From assembly GCA_964019695.1 (NCBI GenBank), contig OZ026520.1, forward strand, positions 90,586,913-90,650,912: a stretch of 64,000 nt of DNA, written 5' to 3'. Of the stretch, positions 31,121 to 43,480 are shown piece by piece (the first letter of the stretch is position 1; the number at the start of each line of letters is the position of its first letter). Position numbers and translations under genes: made by a program. The notes beneath the pieces were generated by a model, which ran no database searches, was not told where the DNA came from, and worked only from the letters and a program-made list of their open reading frames with translations. Source of the stretch: Loripinus fragilis (taxonomy: Eukaryota; Mollusca; Bivalvia; Lucinida; Lucinidae).

Positions 31121-32573
31121 TAAGAAGGAGGCTCTTAATTCACAAACAGTCATAGCTAAGGGAAAACATTCATTTTGTAGTTGAACCACGATTTGCGCAG
31201 CCATAAACAAGCATCAAACACCTCATTTTGTCTGATGCCTAATTATAAAATACTGTTTTTGGAGAAGCACAAAATAATAGCTTCTAGCTTTTGTTCCCAT
31301 TTTGTAATTGCTTATTATTATGTGTATCTTATCAAGTTGAAAATACTGGCCCATATATTCTTTCTAAAATGGTAATTGCTTCTTTTTTGTCAAAAATTAC
31401 CAGCAGCGATAGTGAAATCGCTAAGAACCGTTATCTGCCATGCATACAAAACCAAAACCAGACCGCTGTGACGTATGGTTGGCGAGTTGCAATGAGAAAT
31501 GTAAGGCAACCCCTATTTTTAAAGTCACAAAGCTAAAAAAAATGTGCCTATTTTGCGAAAAAACGTTTTAAACAAATATCGGTTTTTGAAAGCAAAAGGG
31601 AAGACAAAATCAAAACAGGTACTTTTAGGTGTCTGTTAACGATCATTTTGTCAAAATGACGTCTTAATTATTTTTGGCGTTATAGGCCATTTTATCCAAA
31701 CGAATATTAATAACCGAAAACTTTTAATGTCACCATAGAGCCCTCATTACATTGCATCTAAGACATAAGTTTCGCGCCGTGATCGAACAAAATGCGTCTC
31801 TAATGACTGTTTTTTTAAAAAAGTAGGTTGACGTCAATGAAGAAAGGCAGCAATGCAGCGACTGATAGCGTCGATAATCAATAACTTCCAAACCGTTTTA
31901 GCGTTTTACTTTAGTTGAGACATCTGGCTATCAGTTCAATCTGTTTGTTTTCAAATCGAATGAGACATCACGTTTTAGACTCTATTTGTTGAAATTTACT
32001 GACGTCGTTATAACGTCAGAATGGAAATCGTGATCAAAACCATTTTACGGCAAACCATTACTCAATGAGCAGGAACACGGGATATAATTAAGAAATTAGC
32101 TTCATGTGGTCCATGTTGAAGAAAAAGTGGATTGAAAACGGTTGCGTTTCTTTTGCGTTTAAGTATATATGTTATGTTGTAGATGAGTGTTCAAACCAAT
32201 ATTGTATTTAACAATCAACTCTTGGTGTCGAAACCATTACAGAGGGACCACACGGAAGTTACGTTGCCTTCTGTGGATCGCAATGCATCAATAGTAAAGC
32301 GAGAGATCAAGCTGTCCTTGGTTTGATCCTCATCAGAGGCAATGCGTTGTGTTCTTGCAATTGGACAAGAAACTTTCGTCCACAACAATGTGTCACAGAT
32401 GAAACACGCTATGAGATGATCTGTTTCTTTCTGCCTTTGCTCTATTATTATCTACCAATACCAATTATAAACTTAAGACATTAAACCGCATAGTTGAAAA
32501 AATTCCTGCACCATAGCTGGAAAAAGAACCCGGCTGGGCCGCTCTGATACAAGACCAATGCTCAAAAGAGTCG
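31121..32573. other. No gene seen
   Basis: Contains many GACGTC/AACGTC words between 31660 and 32050, and GTTGCGTTTC followed by GTTTAAGTATA at 32145-32169. The latter resembles the right end of the 45841-46925 TIR element, so a decayed relative may end here. No coding is supported. Confidence 0.4.
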
Positions 32574-32760
32574 ACTATTTGGCTCAGTTATTAGAGTGTT
32601 GGCTTCATGGGTTCAATTTCCAGCCAGGACTCAGGCTTATTTTCAGCTGTGCTAAACATTTGTTGTGGCTACCGTGTCTGAAGAACAAGTCATACCCAAT
32701 AACCTCAGTGCACCTCACCCACATATATTTTAGACTTCATTGGCCTTGTTAATAAAGTTG
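32574..32760 (+). mobile_element. tRNA-like SINE head, diverged
   Basis: TTGGCTCAGTTATTAGAGTG (A-box region) and GGGTTCAATTTCC (B-box region) are spaced as in a tRNA. The downstream part does not clearly match the other SINEs. Probably a second, older tRNA-derived family. Confidence 0.45.
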
Positions 32761-33039
32761 CCCAGTTTGATCACCAAACCAAGCCCCTGTGAATTCGAAA
32801 AAAACTATTATATGAATAAATTGCTACACGTACATGTACCATGAAGTGGGTGTATAATAGTAACAGTTTCCTTATTGTTAACGCTTTACCAATAGCTATA
32901 GATGCATGGCATTTAACATTTGGGTTTAAAAAGGCCGGAATTATATATATTGTCACGGTAACAGTCAACTTATATCGTTGCTAAAATGTGTTGGTTTATG
33001 TTTAACATCTCACTAACTGATATGTTAAGGTTATATGGA

Positions 33040-33165
33040 GACGAGGCAACGGCTTTAAGCCTCATCAGACAGATTGGAGAAGTCGGGGATTTAATCCGCA
33101 ATCACTGTTTTTCAATGCGTGTGTTGTTTATCCACTACACCACAGCGGCTCCTGTAGTTGGTCAA
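33040..33165 (-). mobile_element. tRNA-like sequence with poor B box
   Basis: On the - strand GCTGTGGTGTAGTGGATAAA resembles a tRNA D-arm region and GCGGATTAAATCCCCGACTT a decayed T arm. GATGAGGCTTAAAGCC follows. A complete cloverleaf does not form, so it is a SINE head or tRNA pseudogene. Confidence 0.45.
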
Positions 33166-33659
33166 GTTACTTGATTGAACAAATACAGGTACATTTATTT
33201 GCAACAAAGTCATTTCGAAAAATAATCAATTGTTTCACCCTGCTGGCTTAAGTGTTTCCTTCAGAAGGGAGACCTCAAGAAAATATTCCTTCCATCATAA
33301 CCAATGCTTTCGCTTTATATGTCGTTTGTCACGTTCTTCGGCAGTAGCATTGCCTAACTTTCCTGTTCGCTTAAAAGAAGAAAACTTTCCACTGATGCCA
33401 ATTAATAGACCCTTTCACGTTGGTTTCGGTATGCGCCAAAATCTCGTTCTGCGTTATCTCGTCGAGATTACACTCGATGGGGCCGACGATAAACTCATAC
33501 GTTTAAGAAATAACTTCGATTTTTGGCATGTTCATGGAATCATGAATACTTAGGGTCTTTTGCAAAGTAAGTGAAGCCCGAAAGTGATTCCATGAACATA
33601 CAAAAATGAATTTATTGCTTATATTTACATTTTATACCTAAAATATAGAAATTATTGAA
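33166..33659. other. No gene; short inverted repeat near 33535
   Basis: GTTCATGGAATCATGAAT and GTGATTCCATGAACATA flank about 35 bp. A 107-codon frame here (33230-33553) has no coding signature. Confidence 0.4.
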
Positions 33660-34530
33660 TGCTTTCAAATTTTGTGTGCACCATCAGGTAGGCAAAGTGT
33701 ACTGTGTAAATGGAAATTAAGATGCTCATCCTCATTTTGCCTTCTTTTTTCAAATTTCCAATTTTTCCTTCTGTCACTCGTATAAAATACATATGGACAT
33801 TTTTTCTGTCAAAGATTTCTCAGCAACTACTTGACTTAAGATTCTGAAATTTGGTACAAAGCTTGATAGTGATGAGTTGTATTGTGTAACAAAAAAAGCC
33901 ACATATTGCATATCAGTCCATTTATTTGTTCATTTTCTTTCTCTCCAATGAAAATGTCTGTCGCAGATTTCCCCGTTCTATTGGAGTCTGTGTTTTCAAA
34001 TTTTATGTACACCTTCAGGTAGGCTAGGTGCATTGTGAAAATGAAAATAAAGACGCTAAAGCCCATTTTGCCTTCTTTTTGAATTTTTCCTTCAGTCACT
34101 CCTATATAACACATTTGGACATTTTCGTCAGAGTTTTCTCAGCAACTACTTGATTTACGATTATGAAATTTGTGTACACCTTCAGGTAGGCAAAGAGTAT
34201 TGTGTAAATGAAAATCCTCATTTTGTGTTATCTTTTCAAATTTTCAACTTTTCCTTCTGTCACTACTACATGTATGTAACACATATGGACATTGTTCATC
34301 AAAGTTTTCTCAGCAACTACTTGATTTAGGATTATGAAATGTGTGTACACCTTCAGGTAGGCAAAGTGTATTGTGTAAATGAAAATCCTCATTTTGTGTT
34401 ATCTTTTCAAATTTTCAATTTTTCCTTCTGTCACTACTACATGTACAGTATATAACACATATGGACATTTTTCATCAAAGTTTTCTAAGAAACCACTTGA
34501 TTTAGGATTATGAAATCTTTAACAATTTGT
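33660..34530. repeat. Tandem repeat, about 165-bp unit
   Basis: TACACCTTCAGGTAGGCAAA or variants occur near 33680, 34009, 34174 and 34346. Each is followed by CTCATTTTG, TTTTTCCTTCTGTCACT, CATATGGACATTTTTC and TTTCTCAGCAACTACTTGAT. The first unit is longer because of an extra roughly 165-bp segment (33850-34000). The two rightmost units are most alike. Confidence 0.9.
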
Positions 34531-37342
34531 CTTTTCTCTGAAAGTGTTTCAACCGCTGATGGCTACCGCCGGGGGAATGTGAGGTTTGCTCACTTCTTAC
34601 TATATTTATATGGTTATTTCTCATAAATAACTCGAAGAAACCGAGTCTGCTGATATCTACATTGTAAGTGCCCTTTATTTCTGAAGGGACTATTGAGAAA
34701 ACCGTTGCGCGGAAAATTATCTGGTTACGTTTACATGTATGAAAGGTGCATTTTGTCCAGGCCGGGATTCGTCCGTTATGGTCTAATGTCTGCCGTTTCG
34801 TCCTTATTCGGCGGGTACGCTAAAAACTGGCGATTTAATCCGCCTGATTAATTTCTTTTGTTTTTCCATTATTTAATGAAATGTCTCGCTCCAAGACACT
34901 TCTGTCGATTATTTAGCCATACTGATTTGGGCCTCGTCGCGACAAAACCTGTCTTCGGGGCTTCCGATCAGGTCGTACCAAAAACCAGCCTGCTCAGCCA
35001 CAGAGACTAGCAAGAATAGTGAAATTTCGCTTGGAGTAAGTTTCGATATGATAATTTCTAATAAGCAAATAACAAAGGCGCTGATCAGTCTGCGCGGATG
35101 CGCAGGCTGGTCTGCTCCTTTGTTGTTCGAAAATCAACCGAAGACAGATTTTCTCGCGCCGATGCCCAATTGTAATATCCTTTTAATATGCAGGCTTTTA
35201 GCGATCTCAGTTTCTTATCTTTGGCACACAGACGCTTGTTTTTTCTGTGCTTCCCGATCAACACGTAGAAGCGTCTATTTTCCAAGACAACGATGGACTG
35301 AATTCTTGAGCAGTTTCATAATTTTGCCATGCACTATCGGAGCTAAGCCACAAACATCCGTCTTTGGGGTGTATAACCAGGCGAGAGGATTTCAAATTAT
35401 ACCACCCTTACCAACTTAAGCACATACTATCTCATGATGTGCAAGGTCTACACAGATGAATGTGGTGCAAAATAGATATACTATGTTGTTCCACCTGTCC
35501 GTAAGATATTTCACTCGCTAAAGCTTGTGGAGTAACATGGATATCATGCGACAGACAGCATGCCTGGCTAAAATCCTATTCGCGAAATATAGCTATGGTG
35601 TCCTGTTAAATTGTACGATCGTGGGTCAGGACTGAATTAAGACAATCAACTTCTTTCTCACATGACTGCAAGTGTACATTGTACGTAGTCAATATCAGTG
35701 ATGAAAGCGTGCATAATGGTAATTTATGGAGATGTTTCTAAAAAGGAGCAGTAAATTGATGTTCAATTCTACGATTATGTTCGAAATATTGAAGTTATCA
35801 ATCACTTTTAATTAGAAAAAAGTCTATAAACTCTTTTGGTGATATGGTGTCATACACGCCACAGTTTAAACATAAAATAATCAAAATATTCATCTAACTG
35901 TGCAAAAAGGTGCTAGATGCTGTATGTATCATTGTGACGTCATCAGCAGCGTCGCGTGATAGTGCAGTCAAATTAACGACTGATTCATACCAATTCTGGG
36001 TTTCACATTAAAACCTGCGAGTAATTTTTCAAACAATGGTTTGCGAGAAAAATACAAAAATATGGTGATGCGTTTTCAAAGTCCTCTAGTATATATTTAA
36101 GACACCCCAGTTGCCTTGACTGCTCTCCGTGCTATTGTACTTTTGAGTCCTTATATTTTGTTTTATCTCATTTTTATATCTTGGTTTATATGTACTTGGT
36201 GATGATTCATAGATAAGTAAGGGCTCCTTCATGCGAACCAAACATCTATGTGTTTTTATCCACAATAGAATTAAGGGTGGGGTTGGTACCGTGAAACTAG
36301 TTTAAACCCTCCAGTATTTTTCTTATTGACCGTTACAAGGCTGTACTTCATTGTTGGATCTAGCGACAAGGCGTGTATTTTCCCTAGTTGGCTACATTGT
36401 ACGATAGCAAACACGAATTTTTCAAAACATCTACATCAAATCATTATAAAACCCAAAGATTATTGAAGATAAATATAGTCACTTAAAGAGACTAAGTCTG
36501 CAACTATGAACATTTTTCGAACTTTTTATTTTCTTTTTAAATCATTTGTAAAACTAGAATTAAGCTATGTTTTCACAATATATCTGTTCACTATAGCTGA
36601 AAACTGCACGGAAAAGTGAATTATCTTATAAAAACAGGTGTGTTGGTAATTATTTGCGTCCCTCCAATAATTATGGACAGTTAATTTTAACATAAATGCT
36701 GTTGTTTTGATACTGATAATTTGTTTAGATTTACGAAATTGGTAAAATGTATACCTGGATTTTAGTTTTTTTTACTATGTTCTTGAGATAGAAACATTAG
36801 TTCTAAAATTAAAAGATCAAAAGTTACAGACTATGCAGCTTTAATATCAAAAAACGTTTCAAAGCCTTTCATGTTATTTATAGCAGCGCAAACTTGCTAT
36901 TTCCGCTGACAACCCTCATGTTTACATCTTAATACTGGGTACCGTTTTGATCAAATTATGAAAGATCACATTAACACTTAGTACTGGCATATTTAAGACT
37001 TTAAATTTTAACAGATTAATTTATTCTTCCAGTGCATGCGTACACTGAAGGACTTTAGAAACGAAAAAATCGAAGTTCGTAATATTAAGTAAATTAAAAT
37101 GTATCAATTTTATTGAGATTTGGAAAAAGTGAGCATCAATTTGTCAGCAAAGCATGTTCTAAATTCTATGCCAAAATAATAAATGATGTTAGAGCAAAAG
37201 TCTATCAAATAGCAATACCTTCAGATTCTGAAGTTGCAATTTGCAATTAGTCTAAAAATTGGACACGATTTTTAGTTATTGTGATAAAATATTTTTTATT
37301 AAAAATCAGAAACAAATTACCCTTGGAGCTCTACTATAAGTA
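34531..37342. other. No gene; a few dispersed fragments
   Basis: A hairpin GATCAGTCTGCGC / GCGCAGGCTGGTC is at 35080-35110. 36350-36435 matches the TCTAGCGATAAGGCGTGT / TTTTCCCTAGTTG block of 41395 and the large repeats. A TGACGTCA is at 35935. The rest is AT-rich; I see no exon with both splice signals and coding composition. Confidence 0.45.
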
Positions 37343-37560
37343 AAAGTAAATGGGTGCAAAGATCAGGAATCGATACAATCAAGTACCACACCTGACCCAA
37401 GATACCAATGGGAAAGTAACAAACTCACTCAGCCCTTTTATTTCCCAGTAGGTGACCACAAGGCACAATTAAACAGACGCGCACAAAGACATAGCAAACA
37501 CAAGACAGAACAAAAACATAAAAGATCCACAAAAGAAGTACCACCTTGGAACGGTCAGTA
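37343..37560 (+). repeat. Dispersed repeat copy, AAGATCAGGAATCGATAC family
   Basis: GTGCAAAGATCAGGAATCGA, AATCAAGTACCACACCTGAC, GGGAAAGTAACA, GGTGACCACAAGGC and CACCTTGGAACGGTC are shared with 11041-11290, and 42720-42870 is its inverse. It abuts the Tc1 transposase fragment. Confidence 0.8.
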
Positions 37561-37564
37561 CTTT

Positions 37565-37818
37565 CCTAAGTCTGGCACTGACAGTAGCCAGCTTGGACAG
37601 ATATCGTCGATGTAAATATCGTAGATACACAATCAACGTAAGTTGCCGTCTTAACGCTTGTCACCATTCTTTGTTGACCAGACCTACGCCGATCTTTAAC
37701 TGTCCCAGTAACCTGATAACGATCTCTGAGGCGCTATATAGTTGACGGATGGCAATTATTATATCTGGCAACGCCAGAAACACGCATCCCAGCTTTTAAC
37801 ATTCCAATTGTGCCATTT
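37565..37818 (-). pseudogene. Tc1-like transposase N-terminal fragment
   Basis: On the - strand TIGMLKAGMRVSGVARYNNC then HPSTIY reads as the paired-like helix-turn-helix start of Tc1-family transposases (AGMR...VA...N.H.STI). After a shift of frame, RRQ, IVYLRYLHRRYLSKLATVSAR follows, which fits the second DNA-binding helix region. About 80 codons survive with at least one frameshift and a stop. The catalytic DDE/DDD domain and the terminal inverted repeats are not present. The protein would bind and cut its own element's ends; this copy cannot. Family assignment is from motif order, not a search. Confidence 0.75.
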
Positions 37819-38139
37819 CATACATGTTCAGACAAACGTGGCATGAAAAATAAAGCTATAAAACTAAAGCTACAGTGTTTTATACATGTATACTTAAAGC
37901 AAAATGTGAAATTATAAAATATTTTGCTTCATTAATTCGTCGGGATGCCACGTGCAAAACATAGTAAACCAGTGATGGTGGCCAGTGTCTTTAAAAAACG
38001 GTATTGTGTACATATAGAAGCAGAGTGTCGTTACTATCCGTTTTTATCTGTTAAAGAAGGCTAAAATGTAATGGATGCAAAAAAATCATTTTGTTGCGTT
38101 TTTCAGTGTACGAAAGATTTATGAAAACATGACGTTTGT
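37819..38139. other. No gene seen
   Basis: No supported feature. Confidence 0.4.
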
Positions 38140-38330
38140 CATTTGAAAGTTAAATTGTGTGTCATATCAGTTTGTTTTAGGTCCTTTCCTCCCTTAGACC
38201 CAAGAAACCCTTTGGACTACAAAATGTTGCTACATACATACACAACACATCTTGGGTCTTTTTTGGGAACAGGGTTTAAAAAGCTAAAGAGTGCTTTGCA
38301 AAACGTACAGTTTTTATCATTGTACTAGGC
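38140..38330. mobile_element. Fold-back MITE relative, CCCTTTGGAC type
   Basis: CTTTCCTCCCTTAGACCCAAGA, CCCTTTGGACTACAAAATG and CATCTTGGGTCTTTTTTGGGAAC form an inverted pair similar to the centre of 41680-41960. The outer arms are lost. Confidence 0.55.
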
Positions 38331-38573
38331 AATAACTGTACAAATTAGTATAATCGACGGTTTCATCCGTGAAAGAACTTTTGTTGTCTTGGGTTGTCGG
38401 TAGTATTCAAATGTATATAACTAATAATAGCGCGTACAGTACGTGGTCAAAATGACTTTTAATTCTAAACAAGGCAGGGTAATCAAAAAGAAGAATAGTA
38501 AACGCTTTTTTTGTTTTAACCATCCAGGAAAGAGTAACTTTCGACTGGTCTATTTGTTCTTGGGTATATGTTA

Positions 38574-39625
38574 TACCCCTATTCCACACCGGCCCCGAAT
38601 CCCACGACACGAATTGACAAATATTTGGATTCGTGGCTGAATCGTACTCAGTTCGTGATTGTCTTAACTGATTCGCATAGTCCGTAGTGAGTTCTTGCAA
38701 TTCGTAGGTCTATCGGGAATTCGGCTCAAAAGTTTTGAACTGTTCAAAACTTTGGCCACGAATTCCCCGATTCGAAAAATCGTGCGTGATTCGTACAAAA
38801 TTCCTAAGGCATTCTTGAATATTGTAACTAAATCGTAATTAATTCAGGGGCGTTTTTGCATTGTTTTGGGCATTCGTAGCTACTCTTAGCTCATTCGTGG
38901 GGAATCGGGAGATTAAGCCAAGCAATAAAACCAAGGAAGGGATATCAGAAAGATTTTCCCTAAGGTTAAATACCCCGTCTCGTGCATGTGAGCAGTCCTA
39001 GAAGTTGAAACAGATTTGGCAGATTCTGGAGCACAATCAGGATCAGTCAGTAGCTCCTGGTTGGCGATTTTGCCAATGGTGAACTGCCATATTTTTCCAA
39101 GTCAAAGAGTCTGGGTCAGGGTCTCTCGATTTTAACGTAGTTGTTTTCTTCTAGCTATATTAGAAGCCGTTTTCAACACTCAAGTTGCAGGATCAATTCT
39201 ACAGCTGCTTTACGAGGAACATTCATTTTGGAACTGATGCCCCGAAGCATGTGCGGGCCTTTTTTATAGCTATCTTGAGAGAAAATCTCGCGAATCGTGT
39301 CCAATCGTCGCGGATTTTTGTTAATCCGTGCCCAATTCGTGCTGCATTCCGCATATTCTTAACTGATTCGTAATTGATTCCTTAACTTTCGTGCAGCATG
39401 TTCTAATGTTATTTTCTAATCGTCATGAATTCTTGCGCGATTCCAGCCGAATTTAGCCGGTTTCCCCGAATATTCGTAACGACATCGTATCTGAATCGGG
39501 AATGACTCGTACCTTATCACGATTGGAGAAAAAATAATAATGAAACCTCACGAATCCCCCCGAATAAGAAAAAAAATCAATTCGTGGCGATTCGGGCGAT
39601 TCGTGGCCTGTGTGGAATAGGGGTA
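38574..39625. mobile_element. 1,052-bp non-autonomous TIR element with TTA target duplication
   Basis: Left end TACCCCTATTCCACACC-GGCC and right end GGCC-TGTGTGGAATAGGGGTA are inverted repeats with one or two changes. TTA is duplicated at 38571-38573 and 39626-39628. The interior is a dense mix of short GATTCGT/ACGAATC words in both orientations and encodes nothing. The 3-bp TWA duplication and end style resemble the 12661-13299 element and suggest a PIF/Harbinger-type parent, by inference. Confidence 0.88.
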
Positions 39626-39628
39626 TTA

Positions 39629-41394
39629 AGCGTCTCTAGACGATATTTCAACAAAATAAAGCAAACGTTTCATTTAGGTACTAAACAGTCCACCTAATCG
39701 TTAGAAATCCTTTTTTGGTACGAAAAGGGTTCATACATACATGGTCCGGCTTATGAGATTCTGGTACTTATCGTTTTTTTTGTAAATTCTAGTCTTTAGC
39801 TACGCAAGCAAAGCTATCTAGAGGGTATTAATGCTTTAATTTTGACCTATTTCTTCTTCTACGTCCCTTCTATGTTTGTACGAAAAGCGTTGACTCGTCT
39901 GAGCCTTCGCTGGTCGCATAATCGATACATTTGTATATGCATGTACTAGAATCTCGTGTGCTGACTTAAAAGCACAAGTCCATAATGAACATACGTATGC
40001 TTAAATGGTAAACTTTTTTTTTTGTTTTACATGTATATGTATTCATAATATACAGATATGTGTTAAGGTCCCATCATAAATGGAAATTTAATGGTTGCCT
40101 AATTGTTTTCAGCATCAGTTAGTGTAAATGTATAATCCATTGATCGTTTGTGATTCTGGTTAAACTTCTTTTTTAGGTACCGTGTTCCTGGTAATGCTTC
40201 CATTTATGGCATACTCTGGACACGGTACATGTTCTAAAAATTCGAACGCTTTCTATTTCTGTTCTCAAATAAAATGTTGTTTATTAAAGCTGGAATTCAT
40301 AAAATGTTTGTCAGAATACATGGAAGACGCTGATCAGACTGCTTCTTTGGAAGCAGTCTGATATGGGTCTGCCATGTTTGTCTAAGCCATTTTGCAAGCA
40401 ACTAGTGTTCGGGAATTTAGGAAATTTACCGTAATACTTCTATTTACGAACATGTACATGTAGCCTTGTGTAGTCTTTACATTATTAACGTTTATTAGAC
40501 ATGTTAAGATCTGCTGGTTAAACGGCTACTTATACATGTATACGCATAAAATGCGCATAGCTATGATGCAAATCATGCCATAACTCTTTTAATCAATGTT
40601 TGTCAACGGGTTTAATTTCCTGAATATGTGTATTGTGTTTGTTCTTTGCATCTTCCTCACGGCTTTGTTTTCTGTTTATTTTCCTCGCGGTGCCGTGGGT
40701 TTGTCTGTGGTCTGTGACTGTGGCATTTCCTGGGCATTTTAAACAGCGCACCTGATAAACATTTTTTTATTATTATTTTGCGAATGTACAAAGTTTATTT
40801 CAGGGGAATATACTCGAAAAAATATACACAGTCCAAGAAACATGTTGTCAAAACTAAACCACGTTTAATTATGAACAAGAGCAAGTGCAAATAGGGAAGG
40901 TTTCAGAACATCAACAAATTTACGTCATCCGGACTAAAATTGGGTTGTTAATTAAGGTTTTATATTTAGCATCGTATCGCAAAAACGAGAATTTGTTGCA
41001 TGTGAATATCAAAGGTGCAGACCAGCCTGCGCATGCGCAGGCTGATCAGCGCCTATGTTATTCACTCGCTTGAAAAGTATAAAAGCTAAACTTGCTACTT
41101 GTATAAGTTCACTATTTTTGCTAGTCACTGTAGATGTGCAGGCTTGTCGCAAACCCCGAAGACAAGTTTTCTAGCGGCAAGGCCTGTGTTGTAACCCTCT
41201 CGTGCTTCATGATTTTTATCATTAATATCGCCTGGTGATTGATTTATTGCACAATGCCACTTTTATCAGAAATACAATCTTAAAGACAATGGAGTCCGCA
41301 GAATAAAACACGTAAACTATTTGCACGCTGAGACCTTTTGCATGTTTTTTGTCGTCTGCTATTGTTTTCGTTATATACTTTTTCACATTTAACT
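39629..41394. other. No gene; scattered hairpins
   Basis: Small hairpins: GGTACCGTGTTCC / GGACACGGTAC (40179-40229), GATCAGACTGCTTC / GAAGCAGTCTGAT (40333-40362) and GACCAGCCTGCGC / GCGCAGGCTGATC (41020-41050). 40640-40745 is a fragment of the 42350 dispersed repeat (GTGCCGTGGGTTTGTCTGTG). No coding support. Confidence 0.5.
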
Positions 41395-41680
41395 TAGTAC
41401 ATGTATACAGAACATAAGAAGCTCTAGCGATAAGGCGTGTGTTTTCCCTAGTTGACATGATAACAAACACCAAATTTTCAAACTGCACTCTTCTTTTTAA
41501 AATTGGTGCGGTTCGGCAGCAAAATATGCAAAGTAAGCATCAAAATACGTTTCAAAGCAAGTTATCATTAGCAAAGCAGTAAAATTTTGTGCTTTCTACT
41601 CCCGGCCCTCATTTTGCGTCTTTCTACTGGGTGCCATTTAGACCAGACTTTCAGTAAATGCTTTGCTAGTTTTCAAAAAG
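41395..41680 (-). repeat. Partial inverse copy of large repeat A/B start
   Basis: On the - strand it carries GTCAACTAGGGAAAACACAC, GCCTTATCGCTAGAGC, GGCACCCAGTAGAAAGACG and ATGAGGGCCGGGAGTAGAAA, the same order as 6690-6930 but reversed. Confidence 0.75.
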
Positions 41681-41960
41681 TAAAAGTGCTAAACTGTAAA
41701 AGATAGAAGTGCTGTTAATTTCCACAACCTTACAATATCCTTCCTGCGCATGCGTACGAAATATGCTTAAAATTGTGACGTTTGTCACTGGAAAGGTGAA
41801 ACTGGTGTCTTTCAGTTTTTTTAGATGCTTTCCCTCCTAGACCCAAGATGCCCTTTGGACAATGACATGTCGCTATAAACATATACAACATATGTAAAGG
41901 GCGTCTTGGGTCTAGGGGGGAAGGGGTTGTAGAAGCCAAAGAAGACATCAAACATCTGAC
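41681..41960. mobile_element. Fold-back MITE, CCTTACCGTATTCC family, copy 2
   Basis: AAGTAAAAGTGCTAAACTG, CACAACCTTACAATATCC, GCGCATGCGTACGAAATA, TTAGATGCTTTCCCTCC and CCCTTTGGACAATGACATG parallel 2738-2940. The right arm is shortened after GGGTCTAGGGGGGAAG. Confidence 0.7.
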
Positions 41961-42349
41961 AAAAATAGACTGCTTTGCCAAATGGTCGTTTTTATTGTAC
42001 ATCAACTGTATAAAAATATATACTTTATGTGATAGACCATTTGTTTACCTTAGTGTAACGGTCTATTTCACATACATGCTACTGAAATAACAAGCACAGT
42101 TAATGATCATAATAAATTCTCATTCAAAACGAAGTAGGATTATTATATGCATTAAGGACAAAAACGATTATAATATACGGACTAGCTTGCAAAGGTACAT
42201 ATACGGCTGGTCAATGTGTATTTGTTGAATGTGCCTAGTGTCTCCAATCCTTATTTCTACAAACAAAACGAACGTCTTATTTAGGGAAATGGCACGCCTT
42301 AACGCTAGAAATTCTTTAGGAATACCATCGCAGTGTCTAAATCAGGTGG
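41961..42349. other. No gene seen
   Basis: 42272-42310 has another TTAGGGAAATGGCACGCC-TTAACGCTAG fragment of the dispersed repeat. Otherwise nothing. Confidence 0.4.
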
Positions 42350-42875
42350 TTCTGTCGTTGTTGAATCATTGTTTATTGTTGCTCCCATTGTTTGTCTGAG
42401 TTTTATGTTTGGTCCTTGTTATGTAATGCTGTACGTAGTGTCCTATCATCTCACTGGGGAAGGGTGACCTAGTTGCTTTACTTTAAGTGTGTACTTGCTG
42501 CCGTAAGGTTGATATTGTTCCGTGTTTCTACCTACATGTAACGGTGGCGTGTAGTACACTAATGGGTTGATCTGTGGTCCGTGATAGTGACATTTCCCGG
42601 TCATATTCACATAACTTTGGATCAAGATCAGCGCTGACATTTTGTCAGACCTGATATGGATCTTTTTTGTTTTTGTCCTGTCTTGTGTTTGCTATGTCTT
42701 TGTGCGCGTCTGTTTATATGTGCTTTGTGGTCACCTGCTGGGAAAGGGCTGACCTCTTGGCTCTCGTTTGTGGTGTCTACTGTGAGTTTGTCACTTTCCC
42801 ATTGGTATCCTGGGTCAGGTGTGGTACTTGATTGTATCGATTCCTGATCTTTGCACCCTTACTTACTTCCAAAAG
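42350..42875 (-). repeat. Dispersed repeat, longest - strand copy
   Basis: The - strand reads GGTGCAAAGATCAGGAATCG, AATCAAGTACCACACCTGAC, CCAGGATACCAATGGGAAAG, AGAGGTCAGCCC and GGTGACCACAAAGC, followed by more than 300 bp also found at 21425-21720 and 40640-40745. Here the two segments that are separate elsewhere occur joined, so this copy shows the larger structure of the element. No protein frame is conserved. Confidence 0.75.
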
Positions 42876-43244
42876 GTTTGCATAGGTTATCAGTAGATGA
42901 CAATAGTTTGAAAGCGTCAATAGTATGCAATGATCAAGGCTTAGATTTGTCCCAGCATATGTTTAAAACGAGTATCCACTCGGTTGAAAGCAGTATGAGG
43001 ACTGTGGTTTGAATATACATCAGAAATGGCAGGTTTTTAGATTGGCCTGCGTCTTCAATATGTGCATATACACAATCCACGTGCACTGCGTTGTTTATGT
43101 CATCTAGTGGTACTAAAACGACTATGTCTAAAAATCTGAATTTATTTGTTAATGATTTTAATATGCTGTCCATAATTATGGCAATAATACCATTAATCAT
43201 TGAACACTATCCAATATCAGAATGCGGGCGAATCACGCAGGCAA
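42876..43244. other. No gene seen
   Basis: No supported feature. Confidence 0.4.
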
Positions 43245-43480
43245 TACATAAAAATATTTACGCACATCAAAGGGCAACTCCTGAAATCAGAAGCGATTCC
43301 TTCTGTTGTGTCCCTTTTAAAATTGGGAGTACTCTTAAAGGAAAGAATTTGCTCCCATAAGGAGCGAATTTGTTACTTTAACAGCAGTCCCATATGGCAT
43401 AAGAAAAAAATTACTCTTAACAAAGTGACTTCATTGAATGTGTAAAATTTTCATCACGTACGTGCGTATTTGTGTAATGG
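43245..43480 (+). repeat. Diverged dispersed repeat, TTACGCACATCAAAGGG family, copy 1
   Basis: ACGCACATCAAAGGGCAAC, AAGCGATTC, GTCCCTTTTAAAATTGG, TTTGCTCCCATAAGGAGCGA and TTGTGTAATGG match 44425-44660 in order. Includes a CTCC...GGAG hairpin. Confidence 0.7.

Noticed and set aside
35048..35419. 123-codon + strand frame
   Set aside because: Starts within a dispersed GCGCAG hairpin fragment; no domain, no splice signals, and an overlapping opposite frame of similar quality.
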